A DNA stretch of 64,000 nucleotides from an uncultured Eubacterium sp. (GCA_946555345.1 CAMNSS010000016.1:1-64000), one strand, 5' to 3'; shown: positions 8,614-17,042, counted from the first letter of the stretch. A program made the numbers and translations. The notes: generated by a model from the sequence alone, not told the origin.

Positions 8614-9666
8614 TTAATCTTTATTTCTGTTGACGAACCACAAGCCTGCCGGGCTGAGCTCCTCGGTGGTGATCCCGGAGGTTTTGGTACAGCCAGGGTC
8701 GATGGCGGCGGAGCTTTCCGCTTTATTGGAGAGATTCCATATGACGTAGCTGATTTGGTGGTCATTCATTAGGGCAAGCCATTTATCTGCCTCGGTTTCA
8801 TTGATGGCGCCGTTGCCTGACGCATCGCAAATCCCAAACTCCGAAACGAATACGGGGAATTTTGCGTCTGCTGCTTTTTGTAAAACCTGCCGCAGGTCAT
8901 CCCGATGGGTATCGGCGTAAAAGTGCAGGGTGTACATGATGTTTTGGAATGTTTCTGGTGAATACGGGCTTTCCTGATTCGATTGGCCAAGAGGATCGGT
9001 CATGGCCTGATCCAGATACTGACACCAGTTGGGTGTACCCACCAAAATGATGGCATCGGTGTTCTGGCGGATGACAGGAATGACCTGATTGGCGTATTCC
9101 TTAACGCTGTCCCAGGTTGCCGCGCCGTTTGGCTCGTTGCAAATCTCGTAAATCACATGGGTTTTATCTTTGTATTTCTGGGACATTTCCGTGAAAAATG
9201 CCATGGATTCGTCCACGTTGTCGAGAGGATTGCCGTCGCTCAGAATATGCCAATCGATGATAATGTACATACCAAGGGCTTCCGCATCGTTGACTGCCTG
9301 GTCGATGAGGCTCTTGAGGGTCTGCTTGTTCTGCTCATCACCAGTCAGATAGCCGTTGTAATCGGCAGTATACATGGCCAGGCGAAATACATTGCATCCC
9401 CATCCATCCCTAGTTTGCTGCATCATGTCATGGTTGACATATTGAGGAAACCAAGAAAGGCCATGGGTGCTGATGCCTTGCAGCTGGATGGTTTGCCCGT
9501 CTTCCGTAGTCAGTTGCCCATCTTTTACTGTGAGAGCACTGATGGCGTCGGATTGCCTGGGTTCTTCCTGCTGGGATTGGGATGCGGATTGGCCGCTCTG
9601 GCTACAGCCAGCCAGCAGAAGGCAAAACAGAAGGCTAAAAACAATGGTTAAAATGCTCTTCTTCAT
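8614..9666 (-). CDS. Glycoside hydrolase family 5 lipoprotein (endoglucanase-like)
   Basis: A 350-residue secreted, lipid-anchored glycanase. The N-terminus is a lipoprotein signal ending in LLLAGC, followed by a serine/glutamine-rich linker to about residue 45. The GH5 barrel then shows the family signatures: GISTHGLSWFP, FRLAMY, IIIDWHILSDGNP, the acid/base YEICNEPNG and the nucleophile VFVSEFGICD. The pattern is that of cellulase-type GH5 (subfamily 2-like). It runs against every other gene in this stretch and is bracketed by scraps of conjugation genes on both sides, so it was probably carried in with, or inserted into, the element. Substrate (cellulose, mixed-linkage glucan or mannan) is not certain. 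Confidence 0.9.
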   Translation of the reverse strand: MKKSILTIVFSLLFCLLLAGCSQSGQSASQSQQEEPRQSDAISALTVKDGQLTTEDGQTIQLQGISTHGLSWFPQYVNHDMMQQTRDGWGCNVFRLAMYTADYNGYLTGDEQNKQTLKSLIDQAVNDAEALGMYIIIDWHILSDGNPLDNVDESMAFFTEMSQKYKDKTHVIYEICNEPNGAATWDSVKEYANQVIPVIRQNTDAIILVGTPNWCQYLDQAMTDPLGQSNQESPYSPETFQNIMYTLHFYADTHRDDLRQVLQKAADAKFPVFVSEFGICDASGNGAINETEADKWLALMNDHQISYVIWNLSNKAESSAAIDPGCTKTSGITTEELSPAGLWFVNRNKD

Positions 9667-9682
9667 AATACACCTCGTTCAT

Positions 9683-9721
9683 TTTCTCGGTTTTCGCATC
9701 ACGTCCGCCCGTAGTGGATGC
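9683..9721 (+). pseudogene. 39-bp scrap of a trbL-like conjugation gene
   Basis: The bases from TTCTCGGTTTTCGCATC to GTAGTGGATGC match 2943 to 2981 inside the trbL-like gene at 35 of 39 positions by direct reading. Homology is lost on both sides. It lies just upstream of the GH5 start and is the right-hand counterpart of the M23 scrap at 8310, in the reverse of normal element order. Confidence 0.75.
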
Positions 9722-9887
9722 GTTCTTTATTATATTTTATATAATCCTTTGGTTGCGGTCAATAACCATTTCTAGCGTTGCAAGGGGAGTATAGACCTGC
9801 TTTTTTATAGTTTGGAATATGTAGTTGCTTAATTTTACCCATGGGATTTCATTTTATGGAAAGCATAGTTGAGAATCCCTTTGCAGA
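9722..9887. other. AT-rich spacer between GH5 and mod
   Basis: No open frame or strong structure was seen here. The stretch TTATATTTTATATAATCC at 9729 to 9746 could serve as a promoter region for the leftward GH5 gene, but no clear -35/-10 pair was recognised. Confidence 0.3.
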
Positions 9888-9916
9888 TTGCAGCAAGATC
9901 GCAAACCTGCTATAAT
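9888..9916 (+). promoter_or_regulatory. Sigma-A-type promoter of the type III R-M operon
   Basis: TTGCAG (9888 to 9893) and TATAAT (9911 to 9916) are separated by 17 bases, 33 bases before the mod start codon. The leader contains GGAGGGCGAGGAG as ribosome binding site. Confidence 0.75.
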
Positions 9917-9949
9917 TTACATAAAATCCTGTGAGCGGAGGGCGAGGAG

Positions 9950-11806
9950 ATGACCGATAAATTAGATGGGTTGAGCATGGACATGGAAGCTGTCAACAAA
10001 GAAAAGTTGCGGAGCGTGTTCCCGGAGTGCTTTAACGAGGGAAGCCTCGACATTGACAAGCTGCTGTCCCTGTGCGGCGAATACATTGTCGATGATTATG
10101 AAAAGTACGAATTTAAGTGGAAAGGAAAAAACGATTGCCTGCGGATTGCCCAGCGTCGCAGCACGGCGACCCTGCGCCCTGTGCCGGAGGAAAGCGTTAA
10201 CTTTGATGCGACCAAAAACTTGTATATTGAGGGCGACAACCTGGAGGTATTGAAGCTCCTGCAAAAATCCTATTTCCGAAAGGTGAAGATGATCTACATA
10301 GACCCGCCGTACAATACGGGCAATGATTTTGTGTATGAAGATGATTTTGCAGACCCCATGCGGCGGTACATCGAGGTGACGCAACAGACGACAAAGAGCA
10401 ACCCGGAAACGATGGGGCGCTACCACACGAACTGGCTGAACATGATGTATCCACGTTTGCGGCTTGCTGCGAACCTCTTGCGGGACGACGGGGTTATTTT
10501 CATTTCTATTGATGATAATGAGGTACATAATCTGCGTAAATTGTGCGATGAAGTTTTTGGGGAAGAAAATTTTATAGGTATGATTTCCTGGTTTAAAAAA
10601 GCATCCCCTTCAAATGATGCACAGTATTTTAGTAATGATATTGAATATCTTGTAGTTTACGCAAAAGTGAAACTTGAATGGCGACCTAATAGATTGCCTT
10701 TAACTGCAAAACAGATGAAGTACTATCAGAATCCGGATAACGATCCCCGTGGAGTGTGGAATTCCGCAACATATACATGTAACAAAAGCAAGGAAGAGCG
10801 GCCAAATCTATATTACCCTATAACGAATCCTTTTACAGGAGAAGAAGTTTATCCGAAAGAAAGTGCGGTATGGGCATATTCACAACAGCAATGTAAGGAG
10901 CATATTGAAAACAATTTATTGTTTTGGGGTACTGATGGAACTGCAAAATTCCCACGTTTTAAAAAATTTTTAACAAACCATCAGGGGGTTGTAAATAGAA
11001 CATTATGGCATTATGATGATGTGAATCATACACAAGGGGCGGCAGAAGAATTAAAAAGACTGGGAATAGCAGGGTTTTCTACTCCCAAGCCATCAAAACT
11101 TATTGAAAAAATTATACGAATTGCAAGCGACCCTGATTCAATCATCCTCGACTTTTTCAGCGGCAGTGCGACGACGGCCCATGCCGTCATGCAGCTGAAC
11201 GCCGAGGACGGGGGAAACCGCAGGTTTATCATGGTGCAGCTGCCCGAAGCCTGTGGCGAAAAAAGCGAAGCGTACAGGGCGGGATACCGGAATATCTGCG
11301 AAATCGGAAAAGAACGCATCCGCCGCGCCGGGCAGAAGCTTTTGGAAAGCGGGGGCGGGCAGACCCCTGACGAGGACAGACCGCCCCTTGACACGGGTTT
11401 CAGGGTGTTCCGGCTGGATTCTTCCAACATGAAGCTATGGGATGACACCCCGATTGAGGATGGGGACGTTGCGACGCTTTTTGACCGCATTGACAGGCAC
11501 ATTGACGGGCTGAAGCCTGACCGCAGCGATGAAGACCTGCTTTATGAAATCCTCCTGAAACTGGGATACCCGCTAACCTCCAGCATTTCTGTGCTTAACG
11601 TGGGCGGGATTGCCGTTTACAGCGTGGAGGGCGGCGGGCTGCTCGTCTGCTTGCAGGAAGGCGTCACCGCCGACCACATAGAACAAATGGCGGGGTTGTC
11701 CCCGCAAAAAGTGGTGCTTGCAGGGAGAAGCCTTGCGGACAGCAGCACGAAAGCAAACGCCTGCTACCTGCTTGAAAACAGTGGCATTGCGCTGGAAGTG
11801 ATCTAA
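9950..11806 (+). CDS. mod: Type III restriction-modification DNA methyltransferase (Mod)
   Basis: A 618-residue adenine methyltransferase and specificity subunit. Motif IV (MIYIDPPYNTGND) near residue 118 precedes the target recognition region, and the SAM-binding motif I (ILDFFSGSATTAHAV) lies near residue 402: the beta-class order used by type III Mod proteins. The middle of the gene, about 10,530 to 11,140 (residues 195 to 395), is visibly richer in A and T than both flanks and covers the target recognition domain, suggesting that this segment was exchanged by recombination. ATG follows GGCGAGGAG. The operon continues with a small unknown gene and res. Confidence 0.95.
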   Translation: MTDKLDGLSMDMEAVNKEKLRSVFPECFNEGSLDIDKLLSLCGEYIVDDYEKYEFKWKGKNDCLRIAQRRSTATLRPVPEESVNFDATKNLYIEGDNLEVLKLLQKSYFRKVKMIYIDPPYNTGNDFVYEDDFADPMRRYIEVTQQTTKSNPETMGRYHTNWLNMMYPRLRLAANLLRDDGVIFISIDDNEVHNLRKLCDEVFGEENFIGMISWFKKASPSNDAQYFSNDIEYLVVYAKVKLEWRPNRLPLTAKQMKYYQNPDNDPRGVWNSATYTCNKSKEERPNLYYPITNPFTGEEVYPKESAVWAYSQQQCKEHIENNLLFWGTDGTAKFPRFKKFLTNHQGVVNRTLWHYDDVNHTQGAAEELKRLGIAGFSTPKPSKLIEKIIRIASDPDSIILDFFSGSATTAHAVMQLNAEDGGNRRFIMVQLPEACGEKSEAYRAGYRNICEIGKERIRRAGQKLLESGGGQTPDEDRPPLDTGFRVFRLDSSNMKLWDDTPIEDGDVATLFDRIDRHIDGLKPDRSDEDLLYEILLKLGYPLTSSISVLNVGGIAVYSVEGGGLLVCLQEGVTADHIEQMAGLSPQKVVLAGRSLADSSTKANACYLLENSGIALEVI

Positions 11807-11817
11807 GGGGGGTGCAG

Positions 11818-12216
11818 ATGAAACACATTATACTAGGTACTTTTTATGATACCCACGGTGAAGCCCATGCGGAAACACTGATGGTCAGTTTTTTCGACCG
11901 GACGCTGCGCATCCGTCTGGAGGAAGGCGCACGGGCATCCTTTGTTGTCCCGTTCATGCCGATTGCGGCGTACATAAAAAACATGAGGGAACAACCGGAT
12001 GAGAGCGGAAAAGAAACCATGGTAAATGGGCATTACAGCAACCTGCAAAATAATGTGGGCATGACAAGCGGCGGCGTGAGCGTCCGATACCAGGCAGATC
12101 ATGCGCATGAAAGGATCAGCCTGGGCGCGCCCGGCTGCGGGATGATCGGAGTCAGTTTGGACAGGCTGGTCTCCTGCATGGATGCGGGCATGAAAAAGCT
12201 GTTAGAAGAACGGTAA
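11818..12216 (+). CDS. Small unknown protein encoded between mod and res
   Basis: A 132-residue soluble protein that I cannot assign. It begins MKHIILGTFYDTHGEAHAET and has alternating beta-like and charged segments but no recognisable catalytic motif, membrane segment or DNA-binding helix-turn-helix. ATG at 11818 follows AGGGGGG directly after the mod stop; res starts 15 bases after its stop. Codon and base use match mod's flanks and res. Type III systems normally need only mod and res, so a third gene in the middle of the operon is unusual. It could modulate the complex, act as an anti-restriction or delay factor during element entry, or be unrelated. Confidence 0.8.
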   Translation: MKHIILGTFYDTHGEAHAETLMVSFFDRTLRIRLEEGARASFVVPFMPIAAYIKNMREQPDESGKETMVNGHYSNLQNNVGMTSGGVSVRYQADHAHERISLGAPGCGMIGVSLDRLVSCMDAGMKKLLEER

Positions 12217-12231
12217 AAGGAGGACGGCGGC

Positions 12232-15200
12232 TTGAAACTGAAATTTAAACAGCAGGAGTTCCAGACGGATGCAGTGAAGGCGGTATGCGCGCTGTTCGAC
12301 GGGCAGCAGCGGCAGACCGCAACTTTCAGCATGGAGCAGGGCGGCGGGCAGACAGAACTGTTTGCAAGCGTGGGAATTTCCAATGCGCTCTGCATTAACG
12401 ACCAGCGCATCATGGAAAACATGCAGGCAGTGCAGAAAAAGAACCTGCTCCCCCGGACGGAAGATTTACAGGGGCGGCAGTTTTCCATTGAGATGGAGAC
12501 GGGAACGGGCAAAACCTACGTTTACACGAAAACCATTTATGAATTGAACCGCCTGTACGGTTTTACCAAGTTTATCATCGTCGTGCCGGGCGTGGCGATC
12601 CGTGAAGGCGTGTACCAATCGTTGCAGGCCACACAGGAGCATTTTGAAACGCTTTATGATCATGTGCCATGCCGCTATTTTATCTACAACAGCGCCAGAC
12701 TGTCCGACGTGCGGCAATTTGCCACCAATGCAAACATCGAGATCATGATCATCAACATCGACGCATTCCGCAAGGCTGAAAACGTGATCAACCAGCAACA
12801 GGACAGGCTGAACGGGGATGCGGCCATCAGGCTGGTTCAGGCTGTCCGTCCCATTGTCATCATCGACGAGCCGCAGAGCGTGGACAATACGAAAAAAGCA
12901 AAGGACGCAGTCGCATCCCTTGCGCCTCTGTGCGTGCTGCGCTATTCCGCAACCCACAGGGAAAAGATCAACCTGCTTTACCGCCTGACCCCCGTGGATG
13001 CTTACCGGATGGGGCTTGTCAAGCAGATCTGCGTATCCTCCAGCCAGGCGGCGGGCGGCTTTAACCGGCCGTATATCCGGCTGCTTTCCGTTTCATGCGA
13101 AAAGGGATTTTCGGCAAGGATTGAAATCGACAGGCTGGGAAAGGACGGGAAAGTAAGCCGCAAAACCATTTCCGTAAAACCGGGCGCAGACCTTTACAGG
13201 CTGTCCGGAAACCGCGGGCTTTATGAGGGGTATGCTGTCTCCGGCATTGACTGCACGCCGGGAATGGAACAAATTGAATTATCCGGGTCTGAAACGATAC
13301 GGCTGGGAAAAGCCATCGGCGACATTGATGAGAACCTCATCAAGCGTATGCAGATCCGCCGGACCATTGAAGCCCATCTGGACAAGGAACTTGCGTACAC
13401 GGAAAAAGGGATCAAGGTACTGTCCCTGTTTTTCATCGACGAGGTGAAAAAATACCGCACCCCGGAGGGAAGAAAAGGCGTTTATGCGCAGATGTTCGAG
13501 GAAGTTTACGGGGAACTGATGGAACAGTCGAAGTACGCCGATTTGAAAAGGCAGTTTCCCTTTGGTTGTTCCGCTGTCCATGACGGGTATTTTTCACAGG
13601 ATAAAAAAGGCAGCTATAAAAATACCAGGGGCGATACGCTGGCGGACGCCAGCACCTACAATACGATCATGAAAGACAAAGAGTGGCTTTTGTCCTTTGA
13701 TTGCCCGTTGCGTTTCATCTTTTCACATTCTGCCTTAAAAGAGGGATGGGATAATCCCAATGTGTTCCAGGTCTGCACGCTGATTGAACAGAAAAGTACC
13801 CTGACCGCCCGGCAGAAGGTGGGGAGGGGCTTGCGCCTCTGCGTCAACCAGGATGGGGAACGGGTTGAGGACCGGAACATCAACCTCCTGCACGTCATGG
13901 CAAATGAGAGCTTTGCGGAGTTTGCCAGCACGCTCCAGAAGGAGATGGAAGAAGAAACAGGCGTAAAGTTTGGGGCTTTGCAGCTTGATTTATTCAGCGG
14001 CATGGTGTTTGAAGAAACGAAAATCGAGGAAACGCCATTAAGCGGGCAGCAGGTGCAAACGCTGTTATCCCACCTTGCGGGGGAGGGCTTTATAAACCTA
14101 GATAAAACATCTGTGCGGAGCGAACCGCCGGACTTGGCTGAGCTTCCCCAAGAGCTGGAAACAGCGAAACAAAAAGCCGTTGAAGTGATTGCCCGCAAGG
14201 GAAGCATCACCCCTGCGGATGTGACGCAGCTGACGGCGGAGAAAACAGTCGTGATCCAGACACGGCTGACTTATGACGATGCGCAGCAGCTCATGACCCA
14301 CTTTGAGGAAAAGGGATACATCACAAAATCCGGTCGGATAAAGGACAGCATGAAAAATGCCGTACAGGAAGGGACACTTGCGCTGCCGGCCTGTTTTGAA
14401 AACGCAAGAACGCAGCTTGTAGAAGCCATCCGCCGCACAGATACGAAGCTCCCTGTGCGGGATGCTACCCGTGACGTGGCAGTAAAGCTGAAAAAGGAAG
14501 TGATGCTGTCGCCGGAATTTCTGGAACTGTGGGACAAAATAAAGCAGAAGACCACTTACCGCGTCCGAATTGATGAGGAAGAGCTGGTGCGGCGGGCTGT
14601 CCGGGGGTTAAAGGAGATGGAGCCGATCCCCAAAGCGCGCATCGTAACCCGGACGGCGGACATCCAGATAGACTCGCCGGGCGTGGCTTATGCCGAGCGT
14701 GGAATTAAGGCTTCTGATCTTGCGGACAGCTACCCGTCCCTGCCGGATATCCTTGCCATCCTTGACAAACAGACCATGGCGCGGCGCAGCGTGATTGCGG
14801 AAATCCTGAAACAGAGCGGAAGGGGGCAGGATTTTTTGAACGATCCGCAGATGTTCCTTGAGAATGCCGTGCAGGTGATCCGGGACGCCTGTTCCTCCCT
14901 TGCTATTGACGGGATCAGCTACAGGAAGCTGCATGGGGCGGAGTATTATGTGCAGGAGATTTTTGACAGTGCGGAGCTGATCGCAAACTTGGACAGGAAT
15001 GCCGTGCCTGTGGAACGCAGCGTATATGACCATATTGTGTATGACAGCGCAGTTGAAAACCGTTTTGCCCTTGAACTTGACAGTGACGATGATGTCAAGA
15101 TGTTTTTTAAGCTGCCCGGACGCTTTCAGGTGGATACGCCCATCGGGACTTATAACCCGGACTGGGCGGTCTGTGTGGAAATTGACGGCGAGAAAAAGCT

Positions 15201-15363
15201 GTACTTTATTTTGGAAACGAAAGGCAGCACAAACGAACTGGATTTGCGCGGGCGCGAAAACCTGAAAATCCGATGCGGCAAAGCGCATTTTCAGGCTGTT
15301 GCAAGCGGCGTCGAGCTTCATGCTGCGACAAGCTGGCCGGACTTTAAGTTGCGCAACGGGTAA
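12232..15363 (+). CDS. res: Type III restriction endonuclease subunit (Res)
   Basis: A 1,043-residue ATP-dependent translocase and nuclease. The helicase motif I is SIEMETGTGKTYVYTK near residue 90, motif II is IVIIDEPQSVDN near residue 210, later helicase motifs include LRYSATHRE, SALKEGWDNPNVFQVC and ARQKVGRGLRL, and the C-terminal nuclease domain of the PD-(D/E)XK kind reads YNPDWAVCVEIDG then FILETKGSTN near residues 973 to 1000. The TTG start is chosen because AGGAGG lies 8 bases upstream. The frame is complete, so with Mod this should be a working restriction system carried by the element. Confidence 0.95.
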   Translation: MKLKFKQQEFQTDAVKAVCALFDGQQRQTATFSMEQGGGQTELFASVGISNALCINDQRIMENMQAVQKKNLLPRTEDLQGRQFSIEMETGTGKTYVYTKTIYELNRLYGFTKFIIVVPGVAIREGVYQSLQATQEHFETLYDHVPCRYFIYNSARLSDVRQFATNANIEIMIINIDAFRKAENVINQQQDRLNGDAAIRLVQAVRPIVIIDEPQSVDNTKKAKDAVASLAPLCVLRYSATHREKINLLYRLTPVDAYRMGLVKQICVSSSQAAGGFNRPYIRLLSVSCEKGFSARIEIDRLGKDGKVSRKTISVKPGADLYRLSGNRGLYEGYAVSGIDCTPGMEQIELSGSETIRLGKAIGDIDENLIKRMQIRRTIEAHLDKELAYTEKGIKVLSLFFIDEVKKYRTPEGRKGVYAQMFEEVYGELMEQSKYADLKRQFPFGCSAVHDGYFSQDKKGSYKNTRGDTLADASTYNTIMKDKEWLLSFDCPLRFIFSHSALKEGWDNPNVFQVCTLIEQKSTLTARQKVGRGLRLCVNQDGERVEDRNINLLHVMANESFAEFASTLQKEMEEETGVKFGALQLDLFSGMVFEETKIEETPLSGQQVQTLLSHLAGEGFINLDKTSVRSEPPDLAELPQELETAKQKAVEVIARKGSITPADVTQLTAEKTVVIQTRLTYDDAQQLMTHFEEKGYITKSGRIKDSMKNAVQEGTLALPACFENARTQLVEAIRRTDTKLPVRDATRDVAVKLKKEVMLSPEFLELWDKIKQKTTYRVRIDEEELVRRAVRGLKEMEPIPKARIVTRTADIQIDSPGVAYAERGIKASDLADSYPSLPDILAILDKQTMARRSVIAEILKQSGRGQDFLNDPQMFLENAVQVIRDACSSLAIDGISYRKLHGAEYYVQEIFDSAELIANLDRNAVPVERSVYDHIVYDSAVENRFALELDSDDDVKMFFKLPGRFQVDTPIGTYNPDWAVCVEIDGEKKLYFILETKGSTNELDLRGRENLKIRCGKAHFQAVASGVELHAATSWPDFKLRNG

Positions 15364-15566
15364 AACATTGGAAAATATGATGCTGATAACAAGGAGATGC
15401 ATTGCATGAAATATTCTGGCCAGCAGCGTATATAGAAAATATGTGAATATTTGTAAAAGCTGCTTGGATATATTGGGGAAAAAAGAAGGCGCGTTTCAAA
15501 TAGACTTTCCCTGCGGGGCATGGTACAATGGAAGAAAGCAGGGGACAGGAGAAAGGCGGTGAAGGG

Positions 15567-16412
15567 ATGGAAAAAGAAAACCGAGAGCATAAGGACAGTG
15601 TGTTTGTGGACCTCTTCTATGGGGATGAGGGGGCGCAAAAGAACCTGCTGAGCCTCTATAACGCACTGCATGATACGGATTTGCAGGATGAAGCCCTGAT
15701 TCATAAGGTGAAAATCGAGGATGTGTTCTACAAGAATTTTAAAAATGACATTTCGTTTGAGGTAAACGGGCAGGTGCTGGTCTTTGGGGAGCATCAGTCC
15801 ACCAAAAATCCCAACCTCCCGTTGCGATGCCTCTTATATGTAGGAAGAGCCTATGAACAACTGGTCGAAGAAGAGGCCAAATACCGTACAAGTCTGGTAA
15901 AGATTCCCACGCCGGAATTTTACACTTTCTATAACGGAAAAGCGGACTATCCGCTGGAGCAGGAACTGCGGCTGTCCGATGCATTTCTGACGTCGGCAGG
16001 AAACAACACCGTGGAACTAAAAGTGACAGCTATCAATATCAATTCGGATAAGGCGCATCGGATTTTGGAGAAATGTCCGGTATTAAAGGAGTACAGTCTA
16101 TTTATCGATACCGTAAGAAAATATGGAGAGGATGAAGGCGCCTTAAAAAAAGCCATCAATGAGTGCATAGAAAAGGGGATTTTGGCGGAGTACCTGAAGC
16201 GAAAAGGGAGCGAGGTGAGGAACATGCTAATCGCAGAATACAGCTACGAAAAGGACATTGAGGTTAAGCAGAGAGAAGCCTGGCAGGAAGGACAGATGGA
16301 ACTGCTTTATGAGCTGGCCAGCCAGGGTCTGCTGTCCATAAAAGATGCAGCAATTCAGGCGGGAATGGAAGAACATGCATTCCAAGAACAAATGAAGCAG
16401 CGGGAGCAATAA
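15567..16412 (+). CDS. rpn: Rpn family PD-(D/E)XK nuclease (recombination-promoting nuclease / putative transposase family)
   Basis: A protein of about 281 residues with the Rpn layout: DSVFVDLFYGDEGAQKNLLSLYNAL at the start, then the nuclease core DISFEVNGQVLVFGEHQST (conserved D, E and Q) and NPNLPLRCLLYVGR. The C-terminal region is a variable helical tail with WQEGQMELL. ATG at 15567 is preferred (GTGAAGGG upstream); an in-frame ATG at 15528 adds 13 residues. Rpn proteins promote recombination and several act as phage-defence toxins controlled by a short product of their own 3' end. An internal ATG at 16295 behind AGGAAGG could give such a product of 38 residues. Confidence 0.85.
   Translation: MEKENREHKDSVFVDLFYGDEGAQKNLLSLYNALHDTDLQDEALIHKVKIEDVFYKNFKNDISFEVNGQVLVFGEHQSTKNPNLPLRCLLYVGRAYEQLVEEEAKYRTSLVKIPTPEFYTFYNGKADYPLEQELRLSDAFLTSAGNNTVELKVTAININSDKAHRILEKCPVLKEYSLFIDTVRKYGEDEGALKKAINECIEKGILAEYLKRKGSEVRNMLIAEYSYEKDIEVKQREAWQEGQMELLYELASQGLLSIKDAAIQAGMEEHAFQEQMKQREQ
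16223..16291 (+). repeat. Direct repeat copy 1 (rpn tail)
   Basis: A 69-base segment inside rpn that recurs at 16439 to 16507 with three differences. It encodes MLIAEYSYEKDIEVKQ and the start of the glutamine/tryptophan/glycine tail. Confidence 0.92.
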
Positions 16413-16430
16413 CAAATATTTGGCATAAGG

Positions 16431-16652
16431 ATGAGGAGCATGCTAATCGCAGAATACAACTACGAAAAGGACATTGAGGTTAAGCAGAAAGAAGCCTGGC
16501 AAGAAGGCTGGCAAGAAGGCTGGCAGGAAGCCGAAGATAGGATGATTCTGGAGCTGCAACAGAAAGGCTTTTTGCCGGAGCAAATTACAGAACTTGCAGA
16601 AAAGAAGATAGAAGAAGCCAAGAAATCTCTTCTTAAAAAAAAGTTTTATTAA
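16431..16652 (+). CDS. Detached second Rpn C-terminal tail
   Basis: A 73-residue frame that begins with the same MLIAEYNYEKDIEVKQ segment as the end of the upstream rpn gene, then has three WQEG/WQEA repeats and a different ending (QQKGFLPEQITELAEKKIEEAKKSL) typical of Rpn C-terminal tails. It follows the rpn stop by 18 bases. It is either the remains of a second rpn allele whose front has been lost, an alternative tail cassette, or a stand-alone short form comparable to the inhibitory short Rpn products. Start could be ATG 16431 or ATG 16440. Confidence 0.6.
   Translation: MRSMLIAEYNYEKDIEVKQKEAWQEGWQEGWQEAEDRMILELQQKGFLPEQITELAEKKIEEAKKSLLKKKFY
16439..16507 (+). repeat. Direct repeat copy 2 (detached rpn tail)
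   Basis: Matches 16223 to 16291 at 66 of 69 bases, in the same orientation, 147 bases after the first copy ends. Recombination between the copies would swap the rpn tail and remove the original ending. Confidence 0.92.
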
Positions 16653-16685
16653 GGAATAAAGAGCCAGTAAAGAAATGGCATCGGA

Positions 16686-16727
16686 AAGGGAGACACTTCG
16701 TAAGGAAGTTGTCTCCCTTCGGCTTTT
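16686..16727 (+). terminator. Terminator-like hairpin after rpn region
   Basis: AAGGGAGACACTTC pairs with GAAGTTGTCTCCCTT across GTAAG with one bulged base, and the sequence continues CGGCTTTTG. It would end the rpn transcript. Confidence 0.65.
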
Positions 16728-16786
16728 GTAATCAGTCAGAATGATTAGATTGTAGGTAAAATCAATCATATTGGAGGATTACAAAA

Positions 16787-16873
16787 ATGAAACAGCATTT
16801 TATTGACAAAACTATGAATAATATTCGGAACAGAGCAACAGAAATTGTAAATAAGGATTTGATTTATCGGTAA
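16787..16873 (+). CDS. Very short ORF with good ribosome binding site
   Basis: A 28-codon frame starting MKQHFIDKTMNNIRNRATE, nine bases after TTGGAGG (16771 to 16777) and followed by a strong terminator hairpin. It may be a small peptide gene or the front of a deleted gene. No family is recognised. Confidence 0.4.
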   Translation: MKQHFIDKTMNNIRNRATEIVNKDLIYR

Positions 16874-16878
16874 GTTAA

Positions 16879-16914
16879 AATAGGCAGGGATGATATTTTA
16901 TCACCCTGCCTATT
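16879..16914 (+). terminator. Strong hairpin terminator
   Basis: AATAGGCAGGG and TGATA pair with TATCA and CCCTGCCTATT, with one bulged A and a three-base loop, followed by TGTTGT. It closes the short ORF at 16787. Confidence 0.75.
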
Positions 16915-16960
16915 TGTTGTATATGATTGTTTTTTTGTAAAATTGAGAACAATATCGTTT

Positions 16961-17042
16961 ACACCGTAGCGGACAATTTCGGCGATAGCTGCCGAATCAA
17001 TCAGCATTCTGTTGGGTATTATCAAATACTCGGCTACGGTGT
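16961..17042. repeat. Inverted repeat in spacer before merR
   Basis: ACACCGTAGC (16961 to 16970) is repeated inverted as GCTACGGTGT (17033 to 17042), enclosing 62 bases. No gene was seen between 16,915 and 17,091. The repeat could be a structural RNA, or a scar of a lost element. Confidence 0.5.

Noticed and set aside
8983-9651. A 222-codon open frame on the + strand opposite the GH5 gene
   Set aside because: It is the shadow of a strongly supported gene with signal peptide and catalytic motifs, and it has no ribosome binding site.
15364-15566. An additional gene between res and rpn
   Set aside because: No open frame with a ribosome binding site was found; the only frame extends rpn by 13 codons without better support.
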